Positions 1 to 11,639 of a stretch of DNA of 64,000 bases are shown here, piece by piece. The notes beneath the pieces are model-generated. The model saw only the letters and a program-made list of their open reading frames with translations, was not told the origin of the DNA and did no database searches. Within the stretch, counting starts at the first letter, position 1. Each line of letters starts with the position of its first letter. This DNA comes from Coriaria nepalensis. Its lineage: Eukaryota > Streptophyta > Magnoliopsida > Cucurbitales > Coriariaceae. Location of the stretch: NCBI GenBank assembly GCA_027186245.1, contig CP114486.1, forward strand, positions 8,508,501 through 8,572,500, given 5' to 3'. The translations under genes and the position numbers were made by a program.

Positions 1-3000
1 GGGACAACAATATCTGATCGGAGAATGAAGTCAATCTTTGCAAGTCCTGTTCGGGAAAGATTGCAGATCTTCTTGCAGTCATCAGACATATATGATCCTG
101 AAGAGGTCCTTGACCTAATTGAAAAATCAGAGTTGTGGCTGGAAAAGGTTTTTCTTTGACAGTAACATGACCTTATAAATGTTTTGACCTCATTTGGGTC
201 AGCTGAATATGCTTGATTGTTTGTATGTGCAGTTACTCAAAGCTAAGTTTCTTTTTTTATGTTTAGTCATGCACTGGTAGCTTTTTTGTTCTCTTGGTTG
301 TGCAACTTATTCACATTTTTATTTATTTATTTTTCTCTTTTTGGTTTTATTGTGACACTGCTCTTCCTGGATTATTGACAGGCCATTCTTTACCGAAAGC
401 TTGGGCAAGAGACTGGTTCTTCAAATTTTAGCCTTGTGAGTTTTTCAATAAGTATCTAAATCTATTTCACATGAGCAACAACGTTATCACACAGTAAAGA
501 ATTCTTGTATGTTGCGTTTGGCATCCTGTGCATCCAATTGTATTAAGTAATTATTGGTTCTGCTATACAGTTAAGCATTTTCTTGAAACTGAATTGTATC
601 TCTCTTTTTAATCTTGATTTTGTATGCTATTTAAATATATTGGTTAAATTCGACTGCAGGTCCCTGATTATGTTTGTGGTTATAGAAGGTTTAGGCTGTA
701 GAGGTTGTTTCTCAACCTATATCCACCAAACTCTTAGGTTAGGATCCACAAACAACAAGTGTTTTTATACAGTTTTTCTGGATGCTAAGAATCTGCTTCG
801 TAGTCCACCAAACGCTCATTTGATCCAAAACAGACGTATATGGGACATCCATTAAAAAAAAGGGGTTTTGTTTTGGCTGAAAAAAACTCTTACGTTATGA
901 TCCACAAGCATCTAAAGTGTTTTTGTACAGTTTTTCTGGATGCTAAGAATATTCTCTTACTGCTCATTTGAACATCCAAATATGCAAATGTGTAGAAAAA
1001 TGGTTACATCCTAATGATTTTGTAATCCCAAAGAGATTCAGTGACGGTAGAGGGTAATTCTCTGTGTATGTGACTATAATTATTGACAGAAAGGCTAGAT
1101 AAACTGAATCACAGCTTCATCTCCCCTCAGCCTATACGAGTAATCTTTTTCCTTGGATTGATTCCATCCATTGCTATATAAGAAAACTAGCTGTGAAAGA
1201 TGAAATATCTCCATGTGCATGTCTTCAGTCTTCTTGTTCTTTGGGTGGGTTAATGAAAGAAGAAGGGAGCCAACCACACTAACTCTCTCCGGTCCTAGAG
1301 AATGCATTTGGATTGAGGTATATAAAAATTTGGTTGATGTGGGTGGTGGATTTCCAAATGAGGATATTGTGGATAGCTTACTCTAAGGAGCAAGGGTAAA
1401 TTGTATTAATATAATCGGAAATTTTTTCATCTTTCTAAACTCTCACACAACTCAGGTGCTTGATAGTCTTACTTAAGGGGAGCTGGCTGCCTCAAAGGAG
1501 GTTTACTAGCAGCTAATGCAACCAATGTGATTCTCAATTGAGGAAGCCCCAAGGTGTTAAGCCACCATTTCATTTAATAAAACGACTGGCTCACCGAAAT
1601 CCAACCATTGAGTGAATTGATGTACTAAAAAGTTAAGATATGGAATCCTGTTATTCAAATCCTTAACATATGGAAACTTCTATGAAAATCAATATCTGTA
1701 GCATATCTATCATTTTTGTGTTTGCTGAAGATTGTTTCTTTATATGAAAAATAATACTTATTGATTAGAGCTGATTTAAGATTTGCTGACACAGAGCGAG
1801 AAGGGTGCACCATGATTTTGGTGACTGAACTAGTAATGATGATTATATCATAGCATAAATACCCTCAGACCCTGTAGTGGCTCTTTGGTTTTGAAAGAAT
1901 TTTGAACCTTTAAAAGTATGATAGGTACTATATTTGAGCGATGTATGGCATTTGCTGGAACTGTAAGATGTGCAATACTTAAAAGACTGATGGGGAGTGA
2001 GAAAGCAGTTATGTGTGAAAATTAACAATTAATAGAACAATTCAAGCATTCCATTCAAGAGTATTTTATTAGGGCTTGCTATTTTATATGGAGTATTTAA
2101 TTATTTCTTTTCTTCGTTAGTACTTTGGGCAAGCAAGTAATCTCCTTATTGTGTTGAAGATAGTTTCCTAGTTTATTTTAGTTAGTTTCCTTAACCTGTT
2201 AGGTTTCCTCATTGTTTAGAGTCTTAATGATAGATAACATAGTTGGACCAATTTTCTATCAGTTCAAACTTTTAGGACAATCATTAACTTAACATGGTAT
2301 CAGAGCTGAGGTCTCAAGTTCAAAACACGGTTGCTATTCCCTTCGTTATTTATGCATATGATATGTTTCTTGGGCTTTGTTTGTCATTTGTTTGCACGTG
2401 TAAAGCCCATATTGTTATGGGCTTGCTCGTGAGGGGAGTCTTAATGTTGGGCCCATTTTCTATTAGTTCGAACTTTTAGGACAATCGATAATTTAACACT
2501 CATAATTAGGAAGCCTCTATAAATTGTAGCCTCCCGAGCATACTTCAAAGCATTAAAGAATAAGAATAAATCCTGAGTTTTCTCAATCTTGAAAGTGTGA
2601 TACTCTTGTATGTGTGATTCCTAGAACATTGGTGTGAGACCTAGATCCTATTAGTGTGAGGCTAATAGTAAATTTTCTTTCCATCTCAATCTTAAACCCT
2701 CAATTTTCCATTTCACATCCTGCATCACTCTCTATTGGTGATCAATCAATTTTCTCCTCCCCATGATGAACAAGAACCAAAATATGTTTTGTTAAAGAGG
2801 TTTATCTGGAATGTGGAAGTTCTAAATAGTAAAATTGTGTAGGCAGCTATGAATCTATTAAATTTGTAATTGGCTGATTTCATGGTAGTGCTGTTCTTTT
2901 GGAGATCATATGATATTAAGATCGTTGCTCTTTCAATTCAGAGTTCTGGATGACCAAGCTTCTGTGGAATTTTGTTAGAAATGGACCTTGTTAGATGTTG

Positions 3001-6000
3001 TGAATGCTATTAGGATTTTGGTCTTTCTATTATTTCTTTGAACATTATATTGCTATCATTTTTGGGTTTGTTTTGTTTATGTTTTTGTCTTGTGTTTCCC
3101 AAACTTGTATGTTCAAATTCTAACAGCCTGCATATTCACAAAATATGTGATACCTTAACAGGAAACTCGAAGACAGTGAAGCTGCTGATCAGTATTGTGC
3201 TGAGATTGGTAGACCAGATGCCTACATGCAGTTGGTTTCTTTTCCCTATCTGTTTTAAATCTCTGCGAATTTTAAATCTCTCATTCACATGCAGAATTTC
3301 GAATAAATAGACCGAGTAAAGTAAAGTTACCCCTCCTAAACTTTCAAATAACTTGTCTTAGCCCCCTCAATTTTGAAACTAGACATGTAAAAAACCTTAA
3401 AAAACTAGACATTTGCCCCAATGATATAAATTTTCTCATTATTTTATTATCAAAATGGTGACTTAGCATGCTGAGTGGGCGTGCCATGTCAGCATAATTG
3501 TATACAAGACTTTATTTTTTAAGTCCAATGAATCAAATTTTTTTCTTAAACAAAGTTAAAATAAAGCATTTATAAAGGTTAAATAGTTGGTGTTAAATTG
3601 ACAAAATAAAACTTTATGTACGATATAATGTTGCAGCCTACCTACTCAGCATTTCATTTCACCATTTTCTCAGTATACAAAATGAGAATGTTATATTTTA
3701 AAAGGTTATGTTTAGTTCTTTATGACTTTAAAGGGTGTATGTCTAGTTTTTAATACATGAGGCCTAAGTCTAGATGTTTGAAATTTTAGGGCTCAATTCT
3801 AGTTTACTCAAACAGACTAGATGTCTAGAATTATTTATTAACATACACTTGGATTTTTCTTTTTAATATGTCGATTTCAGGTTGCTTGACATGTACTTAG
3901 ATCCACAAAATGGTAAGGAACCTATGTTTAAAGCTGCTGTTCGCCTCCTTCACAACCATGGAGAAGCACTTGACCCTTTACAAGTTTTAGAGGTTTGAGA
4001 TTTTCTGACCCAGACACTTGCATTACCCTTTTTAATTGATTACCTTGTGAGAGTAAATACTTGGTTACTTGATCATTTTGTACACATATAATACTAACAT
4101 CCTCCTCTTTTATTACACATCTTAGAGAGGGTTTATTATAGTTGAATGTTTGTTAGATGCATAAATCTCCTAATAATGAACACCTTTGTATCAATGATAG
4201 TCCTTGTAAAACATTTTTACACTCCTATATATATGGGAAACTTGTAAATGCACAACATCTCCCATCTTAATAGTTCTCGAATTAATAATATATATAAAGG
4301 GAGTCTAACAAGCATTTTTTTTTTATATCATAATTTTTAGAAATTAAAGATTGTAAGCTAAGTAGAATGGTAATTGTTGGAGTGAAAGCATCAATTCGGG
4401 CATTGTTTCAAGTCTGCCACTCTAAATTAAAATTGAGTTGAAATTGTAGTTTCAGTGCTTATATCACCAAAAATTATATCATTGAAATTTCAATTTTGTG
4501 CAATATTGGGTAAAAAATATATTAAAAATGCGACATTTAATGGTGAGATGGCGGTTTTCGAGATAATGATGAAAGACAAAAAAGGTGGTGGTGGTTGAAA
4601 CATTAGTGACAATGGTGGAGTGCTGGTAATGGTGCTGGCGCGGCACCCAGAGGGGGTATAGTGGTCGAATAACACCGCCTGCAACGGTGCTGGCGAAAAG
4701 GAAAATCATGATAGTGGTTGGTTGGAATATTAGTAATGATAATATGTTAGAATGGCAGAGGTGGTGGTGGTATATTGGTGGTGGTGGTATATTAGTGGTG
4801 GACATGGAATTATACTTTATATTTTAGTGATTCAATCATGAATTTCGATGTTTAATTTTGTGCAATTCTTCAATTTCATAAAATTTTGCTCGGTAATATA
4901 ATTCTAATTTTTGAGAGGACTATCCAAAGATTGTAATTGAAACTGCACGGACCCCTTTTAGTTCTGAACAGCAATTCTAAACTTAATTCTAGCAACCAAA
5001 CATGATGTTTGGAGATATGGTAATTTTTTATCTTTGCTAAAATAAGCCAAAGTATTGTAGAAGGTTATTAAATAAACTCTTACTTTTACTGAGTATAGGT
5101 CTATGAGATGGAAATGCAGGAGCAATCACCTTTTCTTTTTTTCCTCACATTTTCTGTGTAAAAGTGTTCAGATGATTTCTAGGTCTTGTTCTTACCCAAA
5201 CTTTGGGTAATGTTTGCAGACTCTGTCTCCAGATATACCCCTTCAACTTGCTTCAGAGACAATTTTGAGAATGTTAAGAGCTCGACTTTATCATCATCAT
5301 GAAGGACAGGTTCTTCTCTTAACTGTTTACCCCTCTATTAGTTTTGTCTAGATGGAAAACCATTAGTTTATCTGCACCCTTGGTAAGTGTTTGAATTCAA
5401 ACAATAAGCCTCTAATTATTTTTGTTCAAAAAAAGATGGATTCTTATAGGTAAATAAACTATTTGTTACATCCCCTAGCTTGCTATCTTCCACTTTATCT
5501 TTATTATGACGTAAAACCATTCATTGATGTTACTTTTACTACATTTAAGACTTCTAATTAGATGCGGATATGATTGTCTCCCTTTTCCTTAGGAAAACTA
5601 TTTTCAAACCACCCCCCTCCCCAACAGAGAAAAACGGTTGAACTGTATTGAAGAATATGATAGATTGAACGATCATTAGATTGAATGTTTTATAAAAGAA
5701 TGTATTGGAGATATGAAAATAATCTCCTAAGAATACGGACCTGTCCTAAGTAGCTTTGGCTGCATGAGACATTTACGACCATCCAAGTTGTGTCTCAAAA
5801 CTTGTGCATGAGACATATCTCTGATGGAACTTTTTTGCCGATGAATAACCCAACTACTATTTTTTCCTGCAGATTGTTCATAGCATATCTCGTGCTTTAG
5901 ACCTTGATGCAAGGTCGGCCAGGTTGGAGGAAAGATCAAGACATGTACAGATCAATGATGAGAGCCTCTGTGATTCATGTCAGGCACGCCTTGGAACTAA

Positions 6001-6452
6001 ACTGTTTGCTATGTACCCAGATGATACCATTGTTTGTTACAAGGTTCTTTTTATATCATCTCTATTTTCTCTTTCAGTGCAATCAATTTATTTAACATTA
6101 TGAGTAAGCGTAGCTATTATTATGGAATTTACTTGTTTAGTTGTTTGTTTCACTAATGGAACAAAGAAAGAAATTTAAAGCATCGTAGTTAAATCAAACT
6201 AAACCTCTTGGCTTAGACAAAGAAGTGCTGACTCATGGGTTTCCAAATTTATTACTTTAGTATATCCATAAAATGAAGTTTAATTTTCTTTTCTTTCAAT
6301 TATGGTTATAGTATTTGAATTTTGTGCTTGGTTATTGAGACGTGATTTTTCTTGTGCAGTGCTACCGTAGTCAGGGTGAGTCCACTTCAGTCAGTGGTCG
6401 TAACTTTGTACAAGATATCCTGTTTAAACAGAGCTGGCTTGTTATCCGATGA
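1..6452 (+). CDS. VPS3: VPS3 / TGFBRAP1-like vacuolar sorting protein, C-terminal part (frameshifted)
   Basis: C-terminal 245 or so residues of the plant VPS3 (TGFBRAP1-like) protein, a subunit of the CORVET tethering complex for endosome-to-vacuole fusion; the 5' part lies outside the window. Exons read from conserved protein and GT-AG sites: 1-147, 382-435, 3162-3230, 3881-3992, 5220-5309, 5873-6043, 6360-6452 (stop TGA 6450-6452). Recognisable blocks are AILYRKLGQET, AEIGRPDAYMQLLDMYLD, FKAAVRLLHNHGEALDPLQ and the C-terminal CDSCQARLGTKLF...CYKCYR cysteine module, which distinguishes it from plant VPS39. Exon lengths sum to 736, one more than a multiple of three: in exon 382-435 a single G at 415 stands where a Leu codon is expected between ET and VLQILAL, so 2 bp are missing. 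Read literally, the frame reaches a stop early in the next exon. This is either a real lesion or an assembly error. Family assignment is strong; VPS3 rather than another Vam6-type paralogue is likely. Confidence 0.85.
2153..2750 (+). mobile_element. LTR-retrotransposon / TRIM-like remnant in a VPS3 intron
   Basis: Lies in the 2.7-kb second visible intron of VPS3. A segment starting tgttgaagatag at 2153 runs to ttaaca, directly followed at 2295 by TGGTATCAGAGC, the usual initiator-tRNA-Met primer-binding site of plant LTR elements. About 200 bp later, 2431-2497 repeats 2220-2294 imperfectly (shared ttcgaacttttaggacaatc-like core), as expected of short terminal repeats. Further on there is a TATA-like box (ctctataaattg near 2516) and LTR leader-like sequence to about 2750. 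I read it as a composite, non-coding remnant of short LTR elements; exact ends and nesting are uncertain. Confidence 0.5.
3314..3809. mobile_element. Mutator-like MITE in a VPS3 intron
   Basis: A 496-bp non-coding, AT-rich segment whose ends are inverted: it starts gagtaaagtaaagtta and the reverse complement of its end starts gagtaaactagaattga. The similarity continues inward for about 60 bp in both arms (taaactttcaaa... and taaaatttcaaa...). It is flanked by aaatagacc (3305-3313) and aaacagact (3810-3818), which match at 7 of 9 positions, as expected of an aged 9-bp target-site duplication. A 9-bp duplication points to the Mutator superfamily. No coding sequence is seen. Confidence 0.6.
4330..5000. 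other. Intronic low-complexity DNA with GGT-type microsatellites
   Basis: Part of the VPS3 intron between the exons at 3881-3992 and 5220-5309. It contains GGTGGTGGT tracts (4583-4596 and 4759-4797) and repeated ttttgtgcaat(a/t)tt phrases at both sides. It may be a decayed short transposon, but no clear terminal repeats or target duplication could be fixed. Confidence 0.3.
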
Positions 6453-7240
6453 ATTGAAGAAAGTTGGGGTTTAATTTTGGAAGCTCAAGCAGGCCATGCT
6501 TTTATTATTTTATGACTTATTCTTTGTAAACTAGGGTTTTCAATCTTTATTTTTTAATACTTAGACCGTAACCCTAAAGACGATAACTAATTGCTCTTTC
6601 AGAAGTCTGTCTTGATGAAAAACAAGTCTTATTTGCTTTTGAAAAATAATGTCATCCAGGCTTACGGTCTATCAGGTGGAATTTCAACATGCTCCCAACT
6701 TTTTTCACCAAGTTTCATTTTAGAAACACTTAGACTAGGGGAGGGCCAAGTAATATTTTAAAATTAGGATAAAATTTCTATAGTTTTAATAATTAGAATG
6801 CATACTTTATATTTTAGAAAAACAAGTATAAGGTCTTTATTTTTGTTTGGAAAAATAATTATTAACCTCTAAAACTTCATATGAATTTAAAGAACCTCAA
6901 ATTATTTTATAAATATAATGAGAACAAAAAAATGAAACTTAAATTAGAATTTCTATTTTCAGTCCAACTCCCTATTCCGTTTAAAAGTTAATAGATCCGT
7001 TGTTTGCTCCATTTTGAAACCGACATCTTAACAAAGTTTGACCGTGGGGCAGCAAGTATTTACTTTAGAACCTTTGAAGCTGTCTTAAAGGGCAACGAGT
7101 TGAGTAATCTAAATTTAGCTCTTCTAATTTTTAAATTATTAGATTTACTTATCTCAAATTTAGAAGACTAAAACTACCTTTCAAATTGCACAAAACTAGA
7201 TAGATCTCCTTATTCGGTCCATTTTATGTCATAAGCCAAC
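6453..7240. other. Intergenic, 3' flank of VPS3
   Basis: The first 100 bp are presumably the VPS3 3' UTR (T-rich, several AATA-like hexamers). The remainder is AT-rich with no conserved open frame or recognisable element. Confidence 0.4.
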
Positions 7241-7249
7241 ATTGAAGAA

Positions 7250-8900
7250 CTTCGGTTGATGCTGGGAGGTCGATCCCTATGACAGAATTCAGGGAGCTTT
7301 ATCTTAAGGATGATCTCGGGAAAAGTCTTGATGGCTTCAGTTGACTTTGCTAGGATCCTGCAGGGTATATGTCGCAACAGATTTAACAACTGTACTAATC
7401 ACTTAAATAATATATTGAAAATAAGATTATCATTCCCATAAATACTATTTACCTATTAGCTATTGAAATTGTTCTAATCCTAAATTATTTGAAAGCCAAA
7501 AAAATGATGAATTTTTAATATAAAAATTTAGTTAAGAAATTAATAACTACCGAAACACAAAAGCAAATGGATCCACCAAAAAGATTAGACAATATGGCAT
7601 ATGACTTACCTAATATTACCATGCGGGAGGCGCTGAGCTCCAACAAAATTTCCAAACCTATATAATCAAGCTTCGTCATCAGCTTGATTATTTGTACAAG
7701 GTAAATTAAGCTGAAAGCACCAAGTACTATGTACGCCTTTTGGTGACTTAATAGAGATCACAACTCCTACCATGTGATTGGTACTAGACCCGTCTAAGTA
7801 CAATTTCTATATGGGTCCCTCGACATGTAGTACTTCGAACACATCATTGCAGTCATTCTATAAAAGCTTGGAAGGGCGATTAGCCAAGAAATCGTCCAGT
7901 GCTTGTCCTTTGACCAATTTCTGAGGTGTATATTATAGGCTGAACTTGGCCAACACTAGGGCCCATTTGCCTAAGTGTCTTTTGAGAGTCTGCCGAGATA
8001 ACATATATTTGATGAGATAGGTTCGGGCGATCGCTAGAACTTCTGTGCTCAGCAAGTAATGTCTATGTTTCGTAATGATAAAATACAAAACTAGACATGA
8101 CTTCTCAATTGAAGTCGATAGGAGTCAACACTCTGCTGAGGTAGTAAATGGCATGCTCGTACTTCGCATCATTCTCATAAGCCAAGAGTCATCCAACTTA
8201 TTCAACAATTCTAGAGATGTATAATAGTGTCGGTCAGCCTTTCACGGCGTAGGCAAACACTGGCGAGCTGGCTAGATATCATTTGAGGGTAGCCGGATGA
8301 ACTTTTTTTCATGTTTTAACTTTAGTAGGGGAATAAACACCTTAGTTTTCTCGGCCAAATTTGAAATAAATCTCCTCAAGAAATTGATTCGGAAGAGGAA
8401 GCGTCAGAGTTCTTTCTTATTTCTAGATGGATGGGGGCTTCTATGATGGCTTTTATCTTCCATTTGTCGACCTCAATTTCCATCTGAAATGCCAAAAGCA
8501 CACTTTAGTGGATTCATCTTCAACTTCTCAAGCCGCATCCGGTGTAACGTCTTCTTTAGATCGGCTAAGTGATCGGTAGCTCTACCAGATTTCACTACTA
8601 TGTTTTCAATATACACTTCCATGCCATCTTCAACTTAGCCTAGCATTTGGTACACAAAACTCTCTCGAGTCATGTCACTGTAATATGAAAAAATAGCTCT
8701 GCAATGGTGGTATCAAAAGCCGCCCTCTACCCCATGCCAAGCTCTCTTAGAAGATGCTTTACTCGTATCTTATACTAGACGATCACTCTCACCCCTAAGA
8801 GTCCTCAAAAGATCGTACTGGTCAGACTGGGGCTCCTTTTGGTTAAGCAACCGATTAATGTTGGTAGGGTCTCATAATGAATAGTACCTTCGATAACCTC
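7250..8900 (-). pseudogene. Ty3/gypsy pol remnant (RT, RNase H, second RNase H), Tat-lineage-like
   Basis: The minus strand reads as a decayed gypsy polyprotein in several frames. In order: RT with MEVYIENIVVKSGRATDHL (about 8640-8560) and MRLEKLKMNPLKCAFGIS (about 8535-8480); RT/RNase H connection with FLRRFISNLAEKTKVF (about 8375-8325); an RNase H fragment with HAIYYLSRVLTP (about 8155-8120); then HLGKWALVLAKFSLYYTPQ and KGQALDDFLANRP (about 7980-7880); then a second RNase H-like block with LYLDGSSTNHMVGVVIS (about 7810-7750) and CFQLNLPCTNNQADDEA (about 7715-7665). The second block resembles the extra (archaeal-type) RNase H of Tat-lineage elements. Stops and frameshifts are frequent, so it is inactive. 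No integrase was found. Confidence 0.75.
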
Positions 8901-9770
8901 AATAGTGGGTAGTTTCAGGAATGCCTCAATGTAATCCCGAATGACTGATGCATAAAAAAAGGTGGAGGACTCTAGCTGATGGGATAGATGACCAATAAAT
9001 CGACAACCAATAAATTGGCTATGATCTTCTTAGGATTAACTTCCACAATACTTAAAGAGAGATAAATCGACTATAAGACCAAAAAAAAAAAACAATGCCT
9101 TAACCGAAATATATAAAGCTTCAAAAAGACATCAAGTTTTCAGAATCGGGATTTACCTGATCGACCAATTGCTCTCCAATAAGGTGCTGATCAGTAGCCT
9201 CAACATATGACATGGTAGGACTCGCACTAGCTATCTCTGCGTTAGTAAAATCTGACTCGGAATGTCCCCCGAGCAATGAAGTACGAGTCGGGACAATTAA
9301 TCTCCTGTGCTTGTCCCCCAACCCCTAAAGTGTCTATCTCCTGTAGTAAGTATAAGTATAACAAGAAAGGCAGACAGGTAAACAAAGGGAGAAATATTGG
9401 CTACCTGAATATCAGCCACGACTAGAGATATATCGGTGGCCATTTGGGCATCCGACTCATCATCGTTAAAAGAATGAACCACTAGATTATAATTGAATTG
9501 GGTCTATAGACGAAGGCTAAGATTAGAAATCCTACTAAACTTCTTAGCTGTTGAAAATAAATAGAACATCTGATGAAGCAAAGGTATTGAAAAAAGGAAA
9601 ATGCTACAATGAGAAGAAAATACATACCTCTCATTTTCACCCTCCGACCTGGAGCTGGTTGACTGGAACCTGGACCGGCCAACTTTAATCCTAGCTGAGA
9701 GGCCATTTGAGCAATGAAAAGTTGTCTACCAGACCAATCCATCTTTGACTGTAAAAGAACGACAGTGAAA
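8900..9770 (-). pseudogene. Unassigned internal part of the minus-strand gypsy remnant
   Basis: Between the pol remnant and the plant-mobile-domain fragment. Three short minus-strand open stretches (9121-9321, 9297-9482, 9482-9742) have no family match that I recognise; one holds a hydrophobic run (FLLIVAFSFFQYLCFI). Context says this is part of the same element, or of a second element joined to it. Confidence 0.3.
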
Positions 9771-10119
9771 GATAAGGTAAAGCACTATGTCACCAAGTAC
9801 CCCTAGTAAGTATACAAAAGGGAGGATATTGATGCACTCGGGTCCCGACCGTGAAATATCTAAACCTGTGATAGCCGAGACTTGGTGGCGGCCAACACTC
9901 AGGCTAACTTTTCAATTACTAAAAAATAACATCGATGTGGAAAATCGATGGTGACCATGCTGAATGAACCCTAGTTGTTGGGCCACCATCGCTAGAAATT
10001 TTAGCTCGTGCACTTGTAGTTTGGTGGCTTAGAACACCTCATACACCTCATACAAGGATGAGAGCCCATAACCTGTCTGACAAACCCGAGCCGACCCTAA
10101 TTCAATCTGGCCTCGTGAG

Positions 10120-10502
10120 CTACTGATAAAAGGGGCTTAAGATCACGTGAGGAATCAGAATCGACCGATTCGTGTTATAAAAGTGGTGATCATCATCAAA
10201 ACCCTTAATTTGTAACTCTGTAATGGTAGCCACATCGAATATGGTGATTACCATCGACCCATTAGGAAAAGTGAAATAATTATAGAAAGAAGACCAAATA
10301 TGCATAGGCGAAAGAAAAATGGTAGGATCATAAGCGATGGAGGACCTAGTTAACTCAATAAACTTAGCTAATCCGACATACTACCACCTAGGTAGGTAAG
10401 TCGGCTTAAGGCGGTGGATCCACTCTAGCGAGTCCAACCAATGAGTGGGAGCTGAACTTGGTCAACTCTTTAACGAGGGACCCACCCTAATGGTCTAATC
10501 TA
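10120..10502 (-). pseudogene. Plant mobile domain (PMD) fragment
   Basis: Minus-strand reading gives SSAPTHWLDSLEWIHRLK, then a TAG stop at 10381-10383 after LPRW, then GLAKFIELTRSSIAYDPTIF and LSPMHIWSSFYNYFTFPNGS followed by MVITIFDVATITEL. The layout (WI..L; a helix; W....TF.FP.G.MT.TL.D.A.I.GL) is that of the plant mobile domain, found in some gypsy and Mutator-type elements and in MAIN-like host proteins. The stop and the transposon surroundings mark it as a relic. The frame runs into the hAT-like insertion at 10568 and may continue beyond it (11434-11552), which would mean the hAT element split this relic. Confidence 0.6.
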
Positions 10503-10567
10503 TCGCATGGGTCTCAAAAGAAACCCGACTATGTAAAGGGAAAATTCCCCAATCAAGTATACTACTC

Positions 10568-11425
10568 TAGGGGTATGCAAAAAAAATTGTAATGACCGAA
10601 ATCGACCGAAACTGATATTTTTTTATCAATTTTTGTTGAATTCATGTGCTAAAATCTAGTGTTGGTCGGTTTATTAATCAAAAGATGTTCGAGTAAACCA
10701 TTTTTTGATTTTTTGGTTGGTTTCGGTGAACCAACAAAAAACCTATTATTTATTTATTTACTCTACGGGTCGATGGGGCCTTCGACTCTTCGAATAAACT
10801 AGAAGTTATGATTATAAGTTTATAACTTATGATACTTTATGGGTCGATAGAGTCTTTGACTTGTAGAGTATCATAACTGCTAGTTTACTCTATGGGTTGA
10901 TGAGGTCTTCGACCCTTTGACCTATAGAGTATAAGTTTGCTCTACAACAAACTAACATCTGATATTGATATTGATTACTTTTACGATGAGGCATTGAAGG
11001 CACAATCAAAATCACAGTCCACAGTCCATACCTTTAGATATTGATTAATATCTATGAATTTATGATATATTTGAAAGTTGTTTTGATTATAATATTAAGG
11101 TAAAATGACATTTTTTAGTTGTTATAATGTCAAATTTTCATCAGATATGATATTAATTGAAGGTAACTCCAAAATAAATTATTAAATAATATATATGCTC
11201 ATCAATTACATGTATCAATATACAATTAATTGGAAATGAAAATAAAAAAATGACCAAAAAAAACCAAAAAATGAACCGATATCGATCGAAATGACCAGTC
11301 TAATACCGATTTGATTACGGTCGGGTTTTTTTTGGTCAAATCGGTAAAAATCTGATTCAATTGCATTTTTGATTTCGGTAGATTTTGGTTGGTTTTACCG
11401 AAAACCAAAAATTTTCTCATCCCTG
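10568..11425. mobile_element. Non-autonomous hAT-like element with 8-bp target duplication
   Basis: An 858-bp element starting TAGGGGTATGCAAAA and ending, on the reverse strand, with CAGGGATGAGAAAAT, matching the (C/T)AGGG(G/A)TG ends of plant hAT elements. It is flanked by TACTACTC (10560-10567) and TACTGCTC (11426-11433), an 8-bp duplication with one mismatch, the size made by hAT transposases. Both ends are rich in accgaaa/ggttttcggt-type phrases that pair as long sub-terminal inverted repeats. The middle (10755-10945) holds three imperfect copies of a ctctatgggtcgat...tcgac unit. No transposase is encoded. It sits within the gypsy/PMD relic. Confidence 0.8.
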
Positions 11426-11639
11426 TACTGCTCCTATCATTGCTAATACAAAGGTCGAGGGTTATACCTTTGCTGATTACCACTAGAGCGTTGAAGTCAC
11501 AATCGTGCGACGAGGGATTCCTAGTAGAGATAGTAGGCATGTAGGAAACCATGAGGAAATGTCGTCACTTTCCCAAAGGTAGGACATTCCAAAAGGAATA
11601 TTTCGGAGGAGAAGAGCAATTTTTTATAGGAGAGTAATA

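Noticed and set aside
2294..2309. TGGTATCAGAGC considered as part of a tRNA gene
   Set aside because: No cloverleaf can be drawn around it; it is the primer-binding-site sequence of LTR elements, complementary to the end of tRNA-Met.
2941..2965. ctggatgaccaagctt shared with 53673-53688
   Set aside because: The match is about 16 bp and does not extend; treated as chance or as a very short remnant.
4479..4805. Thr/His-rich minus-strand open frame in a VPS3 intron
   Set aside because: It arises from GGT-type microsatellites; no recognisable domain.
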